Assembly: GCF_000719095.1 (NCBI RefSeq)
Contig: NZ_JOEH01000057.1
Span: 1 to 16,744, forward strand
Direction of reading: 5' to 3'
Source: Streptacidiphilus jeojiense
GTDB taxonomy: Bacteria; Actinomycetota; Actinomycetes; Streptomycetales; Streptomycetaceae
Length of the DNA: 16,744 nt
Shown: positions 7,948 through 15,185 of the stretch, one piece after another
Layout: each line of letters starts with the position of its first letter
Numbering within the stretch: the stretch's first letter is position 1
Notes under the pieces: model-generated
Seen by the model: only the letters and a program-made list of their open reading frames with translations
Database searches by the model: none
Told to the model about the DNA's origin: nothing
Position numbers and translations under genes: made by a program

Positions 7948-9402
7948 TCAGAGCGCCAGTCCCGTCAGCACCATGACGCGCTCGTAGGTGTAGTCGGCCA
8001 TGGCGTAGGCCACACCCTCGCGCCCGACGCCGGAGTCCTTGACCCCGCCGTACGGCATCTGGTCGGCGCGGTAGGAGGGGGCGTCGCCGATGATCACGCC
8101 GCCGACCTCCAGCTCGCGGTGGGCCCGGAACGCCGTCTGCACGTCGTGCGTGAACACGCCCGCCTGCAGGCCGAACTTGGAGTCGTTGACCAGGGCGAAC
8201 GCCTCGTCGGTGGTGGCCGCCGAGGTAAGCGTCAGCACCGGGCCGAAGACCTCCTCGGTGGCCAGGGTGACCCCGGCCGGGACGCCCGCGAGCACGGTCG
8301 GCGCATAGCTCGCGCCCTCCCGCTTGCCGCCGGTGAGCAGTTGCGCGCCCGCGGCCACGGCCTCGTCCACCCAGGACTCGACCCGCTTGGCGGCGTCCTC
8401 GTTGACCAGCGGACCGACGTCCACCGAGTCGTCCGAGGGGTCGCCGGTCACCTGGGCACCGACCTTGGCGACGACCTTCTCGACCAGGCGGTCGAAGACG
8501 CTCGCGTCGGCGATGACCCGCTGCACCGAGATGCAGGACTGGCCGCCCTGGTAGTTGGCGAAGGTGGCGATCCGGGTCGCGGCCCACTCCAGGTCCGCCT
8601 CACTGGACCAGTCGGCCAGGACCACGGCGGCGGCGTTGCCGCCCAGCTCCAGGGTGACGTGCTTGCGCGGTACCGAGTCCATGATCTGGTAACCGACCTT
8701 GTCGGAGCCGGTGAAGGAGATCACCGGCAGCCGCGGGTCCTGCACCAGCGCCGGCATCCGGTCGTTGGAGACCGGCAGCACGCTCCAGGAACCGGCCGGA
8801 AGGTCCGTCTCGGCCAGGATCTCGCCCAGCACCAGCGCGGAGAGCGGGGTGGCCGGGGCCGGCTTGAGGATGATCGGGGCGCCGACCGCGATGGCCGGGG
8901 CGACCTTGTGCGCCACCAGGTTCAACGGGAAGTTGAAGGGCGCGATGCCGAGGACCGGCCCGCGGACGAAGCGGCGGGTGATCGCCAGCCGGCCGGTGCC
9001 GCCCGCGTCGGTGTCCAGGCGCTGGCCCTCACCACTGTTGAAGCGGCGGGCCTCCTCCGCGGCCCAGCGGAACACCGAGGCGGCGCGGCCGATCTCGCCG
9101 CGGGCCCACTTGATCGGCTTGCCGTTCTCGGCGGTGATCAGCCGGGCCAGTTCCTCGGTGCGCTCGCCCAGCCGGCGCGCCACGTGGTCCAGCGCCGCCG
9201 CCCGCACGTAGGCGGGGGTCGCGGCGAACTCGTCCTGCACCGCCACGGCCGCGGCGACGGCCTCCTCGACCTGGGCCTCGGTGGGGATGCTGACGGTACC
9301 GACCAGGCTGCCGTCCCACGGGTGGTGCACCTCGAAGGACTCCGTGCCGCTCTCCTGCCGACCGGCCAGCCAGAATGCGTGGGTGCTGGTCACCGAGGTC
9401 AC
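7948..9402 (-). CDS. NAD(P)-dependent aldehyde dehydrogenase (amine/GABA-pathway candidate)
   Basis: This 484-residue ALDH-superfamily enzyme oxidises an aldehyde to the acid by a thioester mechanism. Key sites are FNFPLN (156-161), ILKPAPATP (178-186) with the cofactor-site Lys180, SFTGS (229-233), the general base Glu252 in LELGG, and the catalytic Cys290 in GGQSC. The C-terminal EVFGPVLT block and the MPYGGVKDSGVGREG segment are intact, so it should be active. Start: GTG at 9402 with an excellent ribosome site (AGGAAAGG, 9414-9407). It follows the PucR-family gene by 189 bp. With gabT about 4 kb away, a succinate-semialdehyde or gamma-glutamyl-aminobutyraldehyde substrate is plausible. The sequence alone does not settle it; glyceraldehyde-phosphate or phosphonoformaldehyde dehydrogenase-like groups are alternatives. 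Its 3' end is duplicated twice just downstream. Confidence 0.93.
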   Translation of the reverse strand: MTSVTSTHAFWLAGRQESGTESFEVHHPWDGSLVGTVSIPTEAQVEEAVAAAVAVQDEFAATPAYVRAAALDHVARRLGERTEELARLITAENGKPIKWARGEIGRAASVFRWAAEEARRFNSGEGQRLDTDAGGTGRLAITRRFVRGPVLGIAPFNFPLNLVAHKVAPAIAVGAPIILKPAPATPLSALVLGEILAETDLPAGSWSVLPVSNDRMPALVQDPRLPVISFTGSDKVGYQIMDSVPRKHVTLELGGNAAAVVLADWSSEADLEWAATRIATFANYQGGQSCISVQRVIADASVFDRLVEKVVAKVGAQVTGDPSDDSVDVGPLVNEDAAKRVESWVDEAVAAGAQLLTGGKREGASYAPTVLAGVPAGVTLATEEVFGPVLTLTSAATTDEAFALVNDSKFGLQAGVFTHDVQTAFRAHRELEVGGVIIGDAPSYRADQMPYGGVKDSGVGREGVAYAMADYTYERVMVLTGLAL

Positions 9403-9501
9403 CGGACCTTTCCTCTGCTACTACCTGCTGTGCGGATGTCTGCCTCCACGGTAGGGCCGGGCGGCACGGCCGCCGCTTGTCCGCAACGGAGCACTGCGGC
9501 A

Positions 9502-9536
9502 CCCGGTCCGTACGTACTGGAGTGGGACGGACCGGG
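9502..9536 (-). promoter_or_regulatory. 10-bp inverted repeat between the PucR-family gene and the aldehyde dehydrogenase
   Basis: CCCGGTCCGT (9502-9511) is a perfect inverted match to ACGGACCGGG (9527-9536) across a 15-nt loop. A further direct copy of CGGTCCGT lies at 9550-9557. The structure is 55 nt past the regulator stop and 100 nt before the dehydrogenase start. It could be the regulator gene's terminator or a set of operator half-sites; the three half-sites make an operator worth testing. Confidence 0.4.
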
Positions 9537-9591
9537 GCCGGGACTGCGTCGGTCCGTCGCGCTCACCGCTGCCGTCGCGTCTGCCCGCGCC

Positions 9592-11154
9592 TCAGCCCTT
9601 GCCGCGGGCGCGCAGGGCCAGCCACAGCTCCATTCGGACGTCGGTGTCGTCCAGCGAGCGGCCGAGCAGTTCCTCGACCCGGCGCATCCGGTAGCGCAGG
9701 GTGTGCCGGTGCACGCCGAGGTCGGCCGCGGCGGCGTCCCACTGCCCGTGGTGCGAGAGCCAGGCCTGCAGGCTGGCCTCCAGGTCGCCGCGGGCGGTGA
9801 GGTCGTGCTCGCGCAGCGGGCGCAGCAGGGCGTCGGCGAAGGCCAGCACCGCCTCGTCGGCCAGCAGCGGCAACATCGAACCGGTGCCCACCTCGTCGTG
9901 GTCGACGGTGCGCCGCCCGCTGCGCAGGGCCACCGCCAGTGCCCGCTCGGCCTGCGTGTACCCGGCTCCGGCCGCCTCGGGGGTGGTCGGCGCGGAGATG
10001 CCGACGAACAGCCCTTCCAGGTCCTGAGCCGCGGCGACGCAGTCGGTGTGGACCCTGCCGCCGTCCAGGGCCAGCAGGACCAGCCGGTCGCCCTCGGGAG
10101 CCAGCAGCACCGGCTCACCCGAACGGGTGGCGGACTGCTCGGCGACGTCACCGAGGAAGTCCAGCGGCTCGCCCTCGGCCAGCAGCACCCGCACCGGTCC
10201 CTCCGGCAGCCCGCCCAGCAGCGGCTCGGCGACGGCTCTGGCCGTGGCCGTCTCGCCGGCCAGCACCAGCCGCAGCAGCGCCGTCCGCATCCGCTCGGCC
10301 GAGCGGCGCAGGTCGCGGGAGCGTTCCAGGGTCAGCGTGAGCAGCGCCACCGCGGCGTTGAGGACATAGCGCTCGGTGGGGGTGAGCCGGTCCTCGGTGC
10401 CCACCGCGAGGAAGCCCCGGGCCCGGCGGTCGGCGCCGAGCGACTGCAGGACCACGTAGTCCTGGTCCTTCTGCTCGTTCTGCAGCGCCGCGCTGGAGGG
10501 GGCCGGACGGCTCCGCAGCCGCTCGACCTCCGGCCGCAGCGCGCGCGCCCGGCGCGCGGCCCAGTCGGGCGCCGCCACCAGCACGGTCCCCGAGGCGTCG
10601 TACAGCGCCGCCCAGCCGCCGAGGCGGGCGGCCAGCCGGCGCACCAGCGCCGCGGTGCCGTCCTTGCCCAGCGCGGCCCGGGTCAGCTCCTCCTGCGCCT
10701 CGAAGCTCGTGGTCACCGCCTGGTACTGCTCGGCGGCGAGGGCGGCGGTGACGGCCTTGCTGATGGCGATGAAGGGAGTCGGCTGCGGGACCTCCAGCAG
10801 CGGCAGCTCGCGCTCGGCGGCCGCCTCGACCAGCGCGGCGGGCACCTCGTCGTAGGACAGCCCGACCCCGATGCCCAGTCCGGCGACGCCGGCATCGGCC
10901 AGCCGATGGACGTAGCGCCGCAGCTTCTCCTTGCCGCGCCCGAGCTTCAGGCCGGTGGTGAGCAGCAGCTCGCCGCCCTCCAGGAAGGGGACCGGATCGT
11001 CCAGCTCGCTGGTGTGCACCCAGCGCACCGGCCGCCCCAGCTGCTCGCCCCCGGCGAGCACGGTGAGGTGCAGCCCGGGTATCGCCACCAGCGACGCCAG
11101 TGTGACGGCGGTGGGGGTGCTCGGGGCGGCTGCTGTGGCGCTGTGCTCGGTCAT
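9592..11154 (-). CDS. PucR-family (CdaR-like) transcriptional regulator
   Basis: This 520-residue cytosolic DNA-binding regulator has three parts. An N-terminal PucR ligand-sensing domain lies at about 15-135 (TLASLVAIPGLHLTVLAGGE, then ELLLTTGL). A middle segment at about 150-455 resembles the degenerate GGDEF-like region of the family. The C-terminal PucR-type helix-turn-helix is at about 468-515 (AAADLGVHRHTLRYRMRRVE). The ATG at 11154 is preceded by AAGG 5 nt away. Members control purine, GABA, proline, sugar-acid and polyamine catabolism, usually of adjacent genes. Sitting between gabT and an aldehyde dehydrogenase suggests an amine or GABA-type effector. A streptomycete PucR-type repressor of polyamine-use genes (EpuRI) has been described, but orthology cannot be judged here. 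The 9-mer GTTGCGGAC occurs upstream of both this gene and the dehydrogenase. Confidence 0.9.
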   Translation of the reverse strand: MTEHSATAAAPSTPTAVTLASLVAIPGLHLTVLAGGEQLGRPVRWVHTSELDDPVPFLEGGELLLTTGLKLGRGKEKLRRYVHRLADAGVAGLGIGVGLSYDEVPAALVEAAAERELPLLEVPQPTPFIAISKAVTAALAAEQYQAVTTSFEAQEELTRAALGKDGTAALVRRLAARLGGWAALYDASGTVLVAAPDWAARRARALRPEVERLRSRPAPSSAALQNEQKDQDYVVLQSLGADRRARGFLAVGTEDRLTPTERYVLNAAVALLTLTLERSRDLRRSAERMRTALLRLVLAGETATARAVAEPLLGGLPEGPVRVLLAEGEPLDFLGDVAEQSATRSGEPVLLAPEGDRLVLLALDGGRVHTDCVAAAQDLEGLFVGISAPTTPEAAGAGYTQAERALAVALRSGRRTVDHDEVGTGSMLPLLADEAVLAFADALLRPLREHDLTARGDLEASLQAWLSHHGQWDAAAADLGVHRHTLRYRMRRVEELLGRSLDDTDVRMELWLALRARGKG

Positions 11155-11272
11155 GTCACCTTCGACGAGGTCCGCAACTGGCCGCCGGGGACAACGACCT
11201 CCCCCGATTCTGCCTCATCGTCACACAGGCTCGCTTACGAACGACCGTCGACGAGGACCCGGCGAAGCTGCG

Positions 11273-11291
11273 GCGGGCTACAGCGGGCTAC
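11273..11291 (-). repeat. Short duplication of the ATPase stop-codon region
   Basis: GCGGGCTAC occurs at 11273-11281 and 11283-11291, a 10-bp period. The second copy contains the real TAG stop (11290-11288); the first lies just beyond it. It is short enough to be replication slippage, but it is the third 3'-end duplication in this window. Confidence 0.6.
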
Positions 11292-13423
11292 TTCCGCAGG
11301 TCGACCAGCAGCGGCGGCACCGGCGTGCCGTCAACCGCCGTCAGCGAGAGCACCGCATGGCCGCCGGGAAGCACCTGCGCCAGTTCCGAGGGGGACCACC
11401 GCCTGCGCTCCACCCGCCGGGTGGTGACGCTCTCGGTCTGCGCCCGCTCGCCCGCCAGCACGGTGCGGATCGCCCGCCAGGTCCGCTTGAACATCCCGCC
11501 GGAGGTGTCCGGCGCACGGGTGATGTCCCGCTCGTCGACCCAGACCGTCCCCCAGGTCTCAGCGAACAGCGTGCCGTCCCAGGGCGCGAGGCCGGGGAAG
11601 GCCATCCGGCCGCCGACCGCGCCGAACAGCGGCGCGCGCAGGCCCTCCGGCAGGTCCGACAGGGTGCGCAGCAGCAGCACCGCGCCGGCGTGGGCGCCGC
11701 GCAGGCGCTGCAGGTCGCGGACGCTGTGGGTGTCGATCACGGCCGAGGCGTCGTCGACCACCAGACCAGCGAAGAGGGAACGGTCCTGCCTGGTACCCGC
11801 GGCATGGAGGAACTGGCCGACGGCGAGGCGGGCCAGGATCCGGGCGGCCTCGGGATGGGCGTGCTCCGGAAGCGCGATCCGGACCCGCAGCGGGTGGTCG
11901 AGGGCGTGCATGGCGAACAGCGGCAGCCCGGCGTCCCTGGGGACGCTCCCTGGCGCAGTCCGCTTCCCCGCGGGGTCGCCTGCGCCTCCGCCGGGTGCGG
12001 CGTTGAAGCAGCCGGCGAAGACCGGGCGGTCCAGCAGGCCGAGCCGGTCGGCCAGCAACCCGCCCGGGTCGTCGATCTGACCATGCATCCGCTCCCGCTG
12101 GGCCAGGTCGTACTGATGATCGGTCAGCTGCCCGGTCGCCCGCAGCTCCTCGCGCAGCCCGTTCCAGGCGTCGGCGTCGCCCCGCAGCAGCAGGCACAGC
12201 TCACGCAGCCCCGGCGGACGGCCATGGGCGGCCGCGAAGGGACCGACGACCTGCTGGAGCGCCTGGCGGGCGAGGGTGGCGCGGGGCGCCAGCTCCTCCG
12301 GGAGCAGCGCGTCCGCCAGCCGGGACGCGCCCTCCTCGGGGCGGCGGGCACCGCCGTACAGGTCGAGCCCGTAGCGGCCGCGCGAATCGCCGGGGGCCAC
12401 CACCACGTCGTACCAGGAGTCCGGGCCGAGGTCGGCGTCCGCAGCGCCGACCACCACGACCACCGCGGTCCCGGCCAAGGCCTGGAGGCAGAGCGTCTCG
12501 GCCACCGGGCGGGCCAGCCTGACCGTCTTCCCGGTCCCGGACGGACCGACGGCGAGGAGCGAGGTTCCGAGCAGGGTCGGGTCCAGGGCAAGGTCGACGC
12601 CGCGGTAGGCCGGGGGGTTCTTCGGCACGTCCTCGGCGGTTCCCAGCCGGATCTGACGGAGCAGCAGGTCGTTGCCGGAGCCGCGGGCCGGCAGGTCACG
12701 CAATCCGGAGGGGTGGGCGCAGGCCGCCGAGCCGTGGTCGCGCACCGCGTCGAGCAGCGCGGCCAGACGGTCCGGGTAGTCGCGGACGCACTCCAGCGCA
12801 CGGTTCAGCCGCTGGTGGTCCACGTCGTTCACCCGCCCGGACGCCGTCTCCTGCTCCAGCAGGGCCAGCCCACCGGGCTCCGCGACAGCGCGGAAGGCCC
12901 ACCAGGGATCGACGGCCTGCGGCCGTCCGTCCGCCTGCGCGGGGATGACCGCCTTCTTCTCCGTGGCGACTACCGCCCGGCGCACCAGCGGACGCCCGTA
13001 GCGACGCCAGACCAGGGACCACCGACCCATCCGGCCGAAGACCTTGACCAGCAGCGCGATCTCCAACAGGTCCACCAGCCAGGTGGTGAAGGTGAGTCCG
13101 CCGCCGTCACCCACCTTGGGGACCACGAAGCCGCGGATCTCGACATTGACCAGGCTGCCCAGGTAGTAGAAGACCTCCCAGGCGACCACCAGGTTAAGCG
13201 CGGCCCGCAGCAGCAGTTGCCAGGCCGGGATCCCCGCGCCGTCCTCGTCCCGCTGCTCCTGCGGGGTCCGCGCTGCCGGGCCGAGCGCGTACATCCCGGG
13301 TGTGCCGGAGTGGCGGGGCGCCGAGAGCCAGCCGATCAGATCGAAGCCCCGGTGCGGGACCGGGTGATCGGGAATCCGGTCGGAAGTCTGTGGGTACGCC
13401 TGCGGCGCGCCGCCCAGTGCCAT
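11288..13423 (-). CDS. Uncharacterised membrane-associated P-loop ATPase (VirD4/TraG-like core)
   Basis: This 711-residue protein is of a type usually annotated only as ATP/GTP-binding protein in streptomycetes. Residues 1-65 are polar. Two hydrophobic segments lie at about 68-90 and 113-130, with a short exposed stretch between them, so most of the protein should be cytosolic. Walker A is GPSGTGKT at 293-300, within an AVGPSGTGKTVRLARPVAET context. A Walker B candidate is LVVDDAS at 554-560. The C-terminal part (570-711) has the strand-helix pattern of a RecA/VirD4 fold (VLLLRTLSDLPEGL, TVWVDERDITRAPD). Coupling-protein-type ATPases pump DNA or protein through membranes, but no relaxase, mating-pair or type VII gene is nearby, so its job is unknown. 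ATG at 13423 with GGGAG 9 nt upstream. It is divergent from gabT and precedes the PucR-family gene by 133 bp. Confidence 0.8.
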   Translation of the reverse strand: MALGGAPQAYPQTSDRIPDHPVPHRGFDLIGWLSAPRHSGTPGMYALGPAARTPQEQRDEDGAGIPAWQLLLRAALNLVVAWEVFYYLGSLVNVEIRGFVVPKVGDGGGLTFTTWLVDLLEIALLVKVFGRMGRWSLVWRRYGRPLVRRAVVATEKKAVIPAQADGRPQAVDPWWAFRAVAEPGGLALLEQETASGRVNDVDHQRLNRALECVRDYPDRLAALLDAVRDHGSAACAHPSGLRDLPARGSGNDLLLRQIRLGTAEDVPKNPPAYRGVDLALDPTLLGTSLLAVGPSGTGKTVRLARPVAETLCLQALAGTAVVVVVGAADADLGPDSWYDVVVAPGDSRGRYGLDLYGGARRPEEGASRLADALLPEELAPRATLARQALQQVVGPFAAAHGRPPGLRELCLLLRGDADAWNGLREELRATGQLTDHQYDLAQRERMHGQIDDPGGLLADRLGLLDRPVFAGCFNAAPGGGAGDPAGKRTAPGSVPRDAGLPLFAMHALDHPLRVRIALPEHAHPEAARILARLAVGQFLHAAGTRQDRSLFAGLVVDDASAVIDTHSVRDLQRLRGAHAGAVLLLRTLSDLPEGLRAPLFGAVGGRMAFPGLAPWDGTLFAETWGTVWVDERDITRAPDTSGGMFKRTWRAIRTVLAGERAQTESVTTRRVERRRWSPSELAQVLPGGHAVLSLTAVDGTPVPPLLVDLRK

Positions 13424-13517
13424 TGCAGTCCGCTCCCTCGCGCGCGCCCGCCAAGGCCCTCAATCTAGTGGACGACAGCCGCCGCGAGCAGAGGCACGAC
13501 GGCAGGCAGGACGATGA

Positions 13518-13547
13518 CCGGCCAGGAACGGCGATGTCCGGCCAGGA
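13518..13547. promoter_or_regulatory. Twin 10-bp direct repeat in the ATPase-gabT divergent promoter region
   Basis: CCGGCCAGGA occurs at 13518-13527 and 13538-13547, exactly 20 bp apart (about two helical turns), in the 245-bp gap between the divergent ATPase and gabT genes. Such phasing suits a protein binding one face of the helix. A weak -10-like TAGCCT lies at 13605-13610, 59 nt before the gabT start. No clear -35 element was found. Confidence 0.35.
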
Positions 13548-13668
13548 CAACTCCCACCCCCGCACCACTCCCCCGCGGCGTATGCGACCCCCATCGTCCC
13601 GCCGTAGCCTGCCAGAGTACGAGGCGCGATCCGCGCCGAAGCCCCCATCACTCCCTGGGAGACCTCAC

Positions 13669-15039
13669 ATGAGCGCTGCTCCGTCCAGCGCCGGGCAGCT
13701 GCCCGGCGGCCCCTCGCTCCCCCAGGAGCGCCGCCTCGTCACCGCCGTCCCCGGCCCCAAGTCGCAGGAGCTGCAGGCCCGCAAGCTGGCCGCGGTCGCG
13801 GCGGGCGTCGGCACCACCCTCCCCGTCTACATCACCCGCGCGGGCGGCGGCGTGGTCGAGGACGTGGACGGCAACTCCCTGATCGACTTCGGTGCGGGCA
13901 TCGCGGTCACCAACGTCGGCAACAGCGCCAAGGCCGTGGTGGAGCGCGCGGCGGCGCAGCTGGCCGCGTTCACCCACACCTGTTTCATGGTCACCCCCTA
14001 CGAGGGCTACGTGGCCGTGGCCGAGCAGCTGAACGAGCTGACGCCGGGCGACCACGAGAAGCGCAGCGCGCTCTTCAACTCCGGCGCCGAGGCCGTCGAG
14101 AACGCGGTGAAGATCGCCCGCGCCTACACCAAGCGCACCGCGGTCGTCGTCTTCGACCACGGCTACCACGGCCGCACCAACCTCACCATGGGCATGACGG
14201 CGAAGAACATGCCGTACAAGCACGGCTTCGGCCCGTTCGCCCCCGAGGTCTACCGCGTCCCGGTCGCCTACCCGTACCGCTGGCTCACCGGTGCCGAGAA
14301 CGCCGCAGCCGATGCCGCCGCCCAGGCCATCGACATGATCAGCAAGCAGATCGGCGCGGAGAACGTCGCCGCCATCGTGATCGAGCCGATCCTCGGCGAG
14401 GGCGGCTTCATCGAGCCGGCCAAGGGCTTCCTGCCGGCGATCGTCGAGTTCGCCAAGGCCAACGGCATCGTCTTCGTCGCGGACGAGATCCAGACCGGCT
14501 TCTGCCGCACCGGCCAGTGGTTCGCCTGTGAGGACGAGGGCATCGTCCCCGACCTGATCACCACCGCCAAGGGCATCGCGGGCGGCCTGCCGCTCGCCGC
14601 CGTCACCGGCCGCGCCGAGATCATGGACGCCGCCCACGCCGGCGGCCTCGGCGGCACCTACGGCGGCAACCCGGTCGCCTGCGCCGCCGCGCTCGGCTCG
14701 ATCGAGACCATGAAGGAGCTCGACCTCAACGCCAAGGCCCAGGCCATCGGCGCGACGATGCTGCCGCGGCTGCGCGCCATGCAGGAGAAGTTCGACATCA
14801 TCGGTGACGTCCGCGGCCGCGGTGCGATGATCGCCGTCGAGCTGGTCAAGCCGGGCAGCAAGGACCCCAACCCGGAGGCGACCGCCGCGCTCGCCAAGGC
14901 CTGCCACGCCGAGGGCCTGCTGGTCCTCACCGCCGGCACCTACGGCAACGTGCTGCGCTTCCTGCCGCCGCTGGTCATGCCGGAACACCTGCTCGCCGAG
15001 GGCCTGGACATCCTGGAGACGGCCTTCGCCGGGCTGTGA
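13669..15039 (+). CDS. gabT: 4-aminobutyrate (GABA) aminotransferase, class III PLP enzyme
   Basis: This 456-residue cytosolic transaminase transfers the amino group of GABA (or a related omega-amino compound) to 2-oxoglutarate, giving succinate semialdehyde and glutamate. Class III hallmarks are FNSGAEAVENAVKIAR (136-151, cofactor phosphate site), HGYHGRT (164-170), VADEIQTGFCRTG (270-282, with the PLP-contacting Asp272), TTAKGIAGGLP (298-308, Schiff-base Lys301) and GGTYGGNPVACAAAL near 325-339. The ATG at 13669 is preceded by GGGAG at 9-nt spacing; longer upstream frames have no ribosome site and no family similarity. Divergent from the ATPase gene, with the PucR-family regulator and aldehyde dehydrogenase beyond it. 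5-aminovalerate or another omega-amino acid could also be a substrate. Confidence 0.94.
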   Translation: MSAAPSSAGQLPGGPSLPQERRLVTAVPGPKSQELQARKLAAVAAGVGTTLPVYITRAGGGVVEDVDGNSLIDFGAGIAVTNVGNSAKAVVERAAAQLAAFTHTCFMVTPYEGYVAVAEQLNELTPGDHEKRSALFNSGAEAVENAVKIARAYTKRTAVVVFDHGYHGRTNLTMGMTAKNMPYKHGFGPFAPEVYRVPVAYPYRWLTGAENAAADAAAQAIDMISKQIGAENVAAIVIEPILGEGGFIEPAKGFLPAIVEFAKANGIVFVADEIQTGFCRTGQWFACEDEGIVPDLITTAKGIAGGLPLAAVTGRAEIMDAAHAGGLGGTYGGNPVACAAALGSIETMKELDLNAKAQAIGATMLPRLRAMQEKFDIIGDVRGRGAMIAVELVKPGSKDPNPEATAALAKACHAEGLLVLTAGTYGNVLRFLPPLVMPEHLLAEGLDILETAFAGL

Positions 15040-15173
15040 GTCGGCAGACCCGCCCCACCGTCGGCGTCCGCGGAGTGCTTTCCAAGCCATGGCGCAAAGC
15101 ATGGCGTGAAGAAGGTGTGCGGACCTGATGGCGGGTGGGTGAGGCGTGGAGCCGCACCGACCCCAGTGACGTA

Positions 15174-15185
15174 CTGTCATGACAG
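15174..15185 (+). promoter_or_regulatory. Perfect 12-bp palindrome abutting the PAP2 start codon
   Basis: CTGTCATGACAG is a perfect 12-bp palindrome ending at the base before the ATG of the PAP2 gene. TACTGT (15172-15177) overlaps it and could act as a -10 element for a leaderless or near-leaderless transcript, in which case a dimeric regulator bound here would block transcription directly. No Shine-Dalgarno sequence is evident upstream of the ATG, which is consistent with leaderless expression but does not prove it. Confidence 0.4.

Larger units (their letters stand above)
7778..7974 (-). repeat. 83-bp tandem repeat: two extra copies of the aldehyde dehydrogenase 3' end
   Basis: Units run 7778-7860 and 7861-7943. 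A third, partial unit (7944-7974) is the real end of the dehydrogenase gene. Units 1 and 2 differ at four positions in 83. Units 2 and 3 are identical over their shared 31 bp. On the minus strand each full unit contains, in order, a short hairpin (stems 7902-7908/7912-7918 and 7819-7825/7829-7835, loop UCG), GAGGG, six bases, and an ATG opening an 8-codon frame (7891-7865; 7808-7782). The hairpins may act as weak terminators for the dehydrogenase gene or as leader structure for the acyl-CoA dehydrogenase gene downstream. Confidence 0.95.

Noticed and set aside
7778..7974. CRISPR-like or phage attachment array
   Set aside because: The units are direct tandem copies of a gene end with no unique spacers, no cas genes and no integrase.
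11288..13423. Evidence of an integrated conjugative element
   Set aside because: A single VirD4-like ATPase is the only hint; there is no relaxase, integrase, replication gene or tRNA attachment site nearby.
7663..13468. Long plus-strand frames opposite the dehydrogenase, regulator and ATPase genes
   Set aside because: Same low-complexity composition and no domains; they run through intergenic repeats and across gene boundaries.
13300..13668. N-terminal extension of gabT upstream of 13669
   Set aside because: The extra residues are low-complexity, overlap the divergent ATPase start, and the ATG at 13669 has a ribosome site and the expected family N-terminus.
15087..15115. CATGGCG repeats (CATGGCGCAAAGCATGGCG) between gabT and the PAP2 gene
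   Set aside because: Two short copies of a 7-mer 13 bp apart with no symmetry or promoter element; too weak to call a site.
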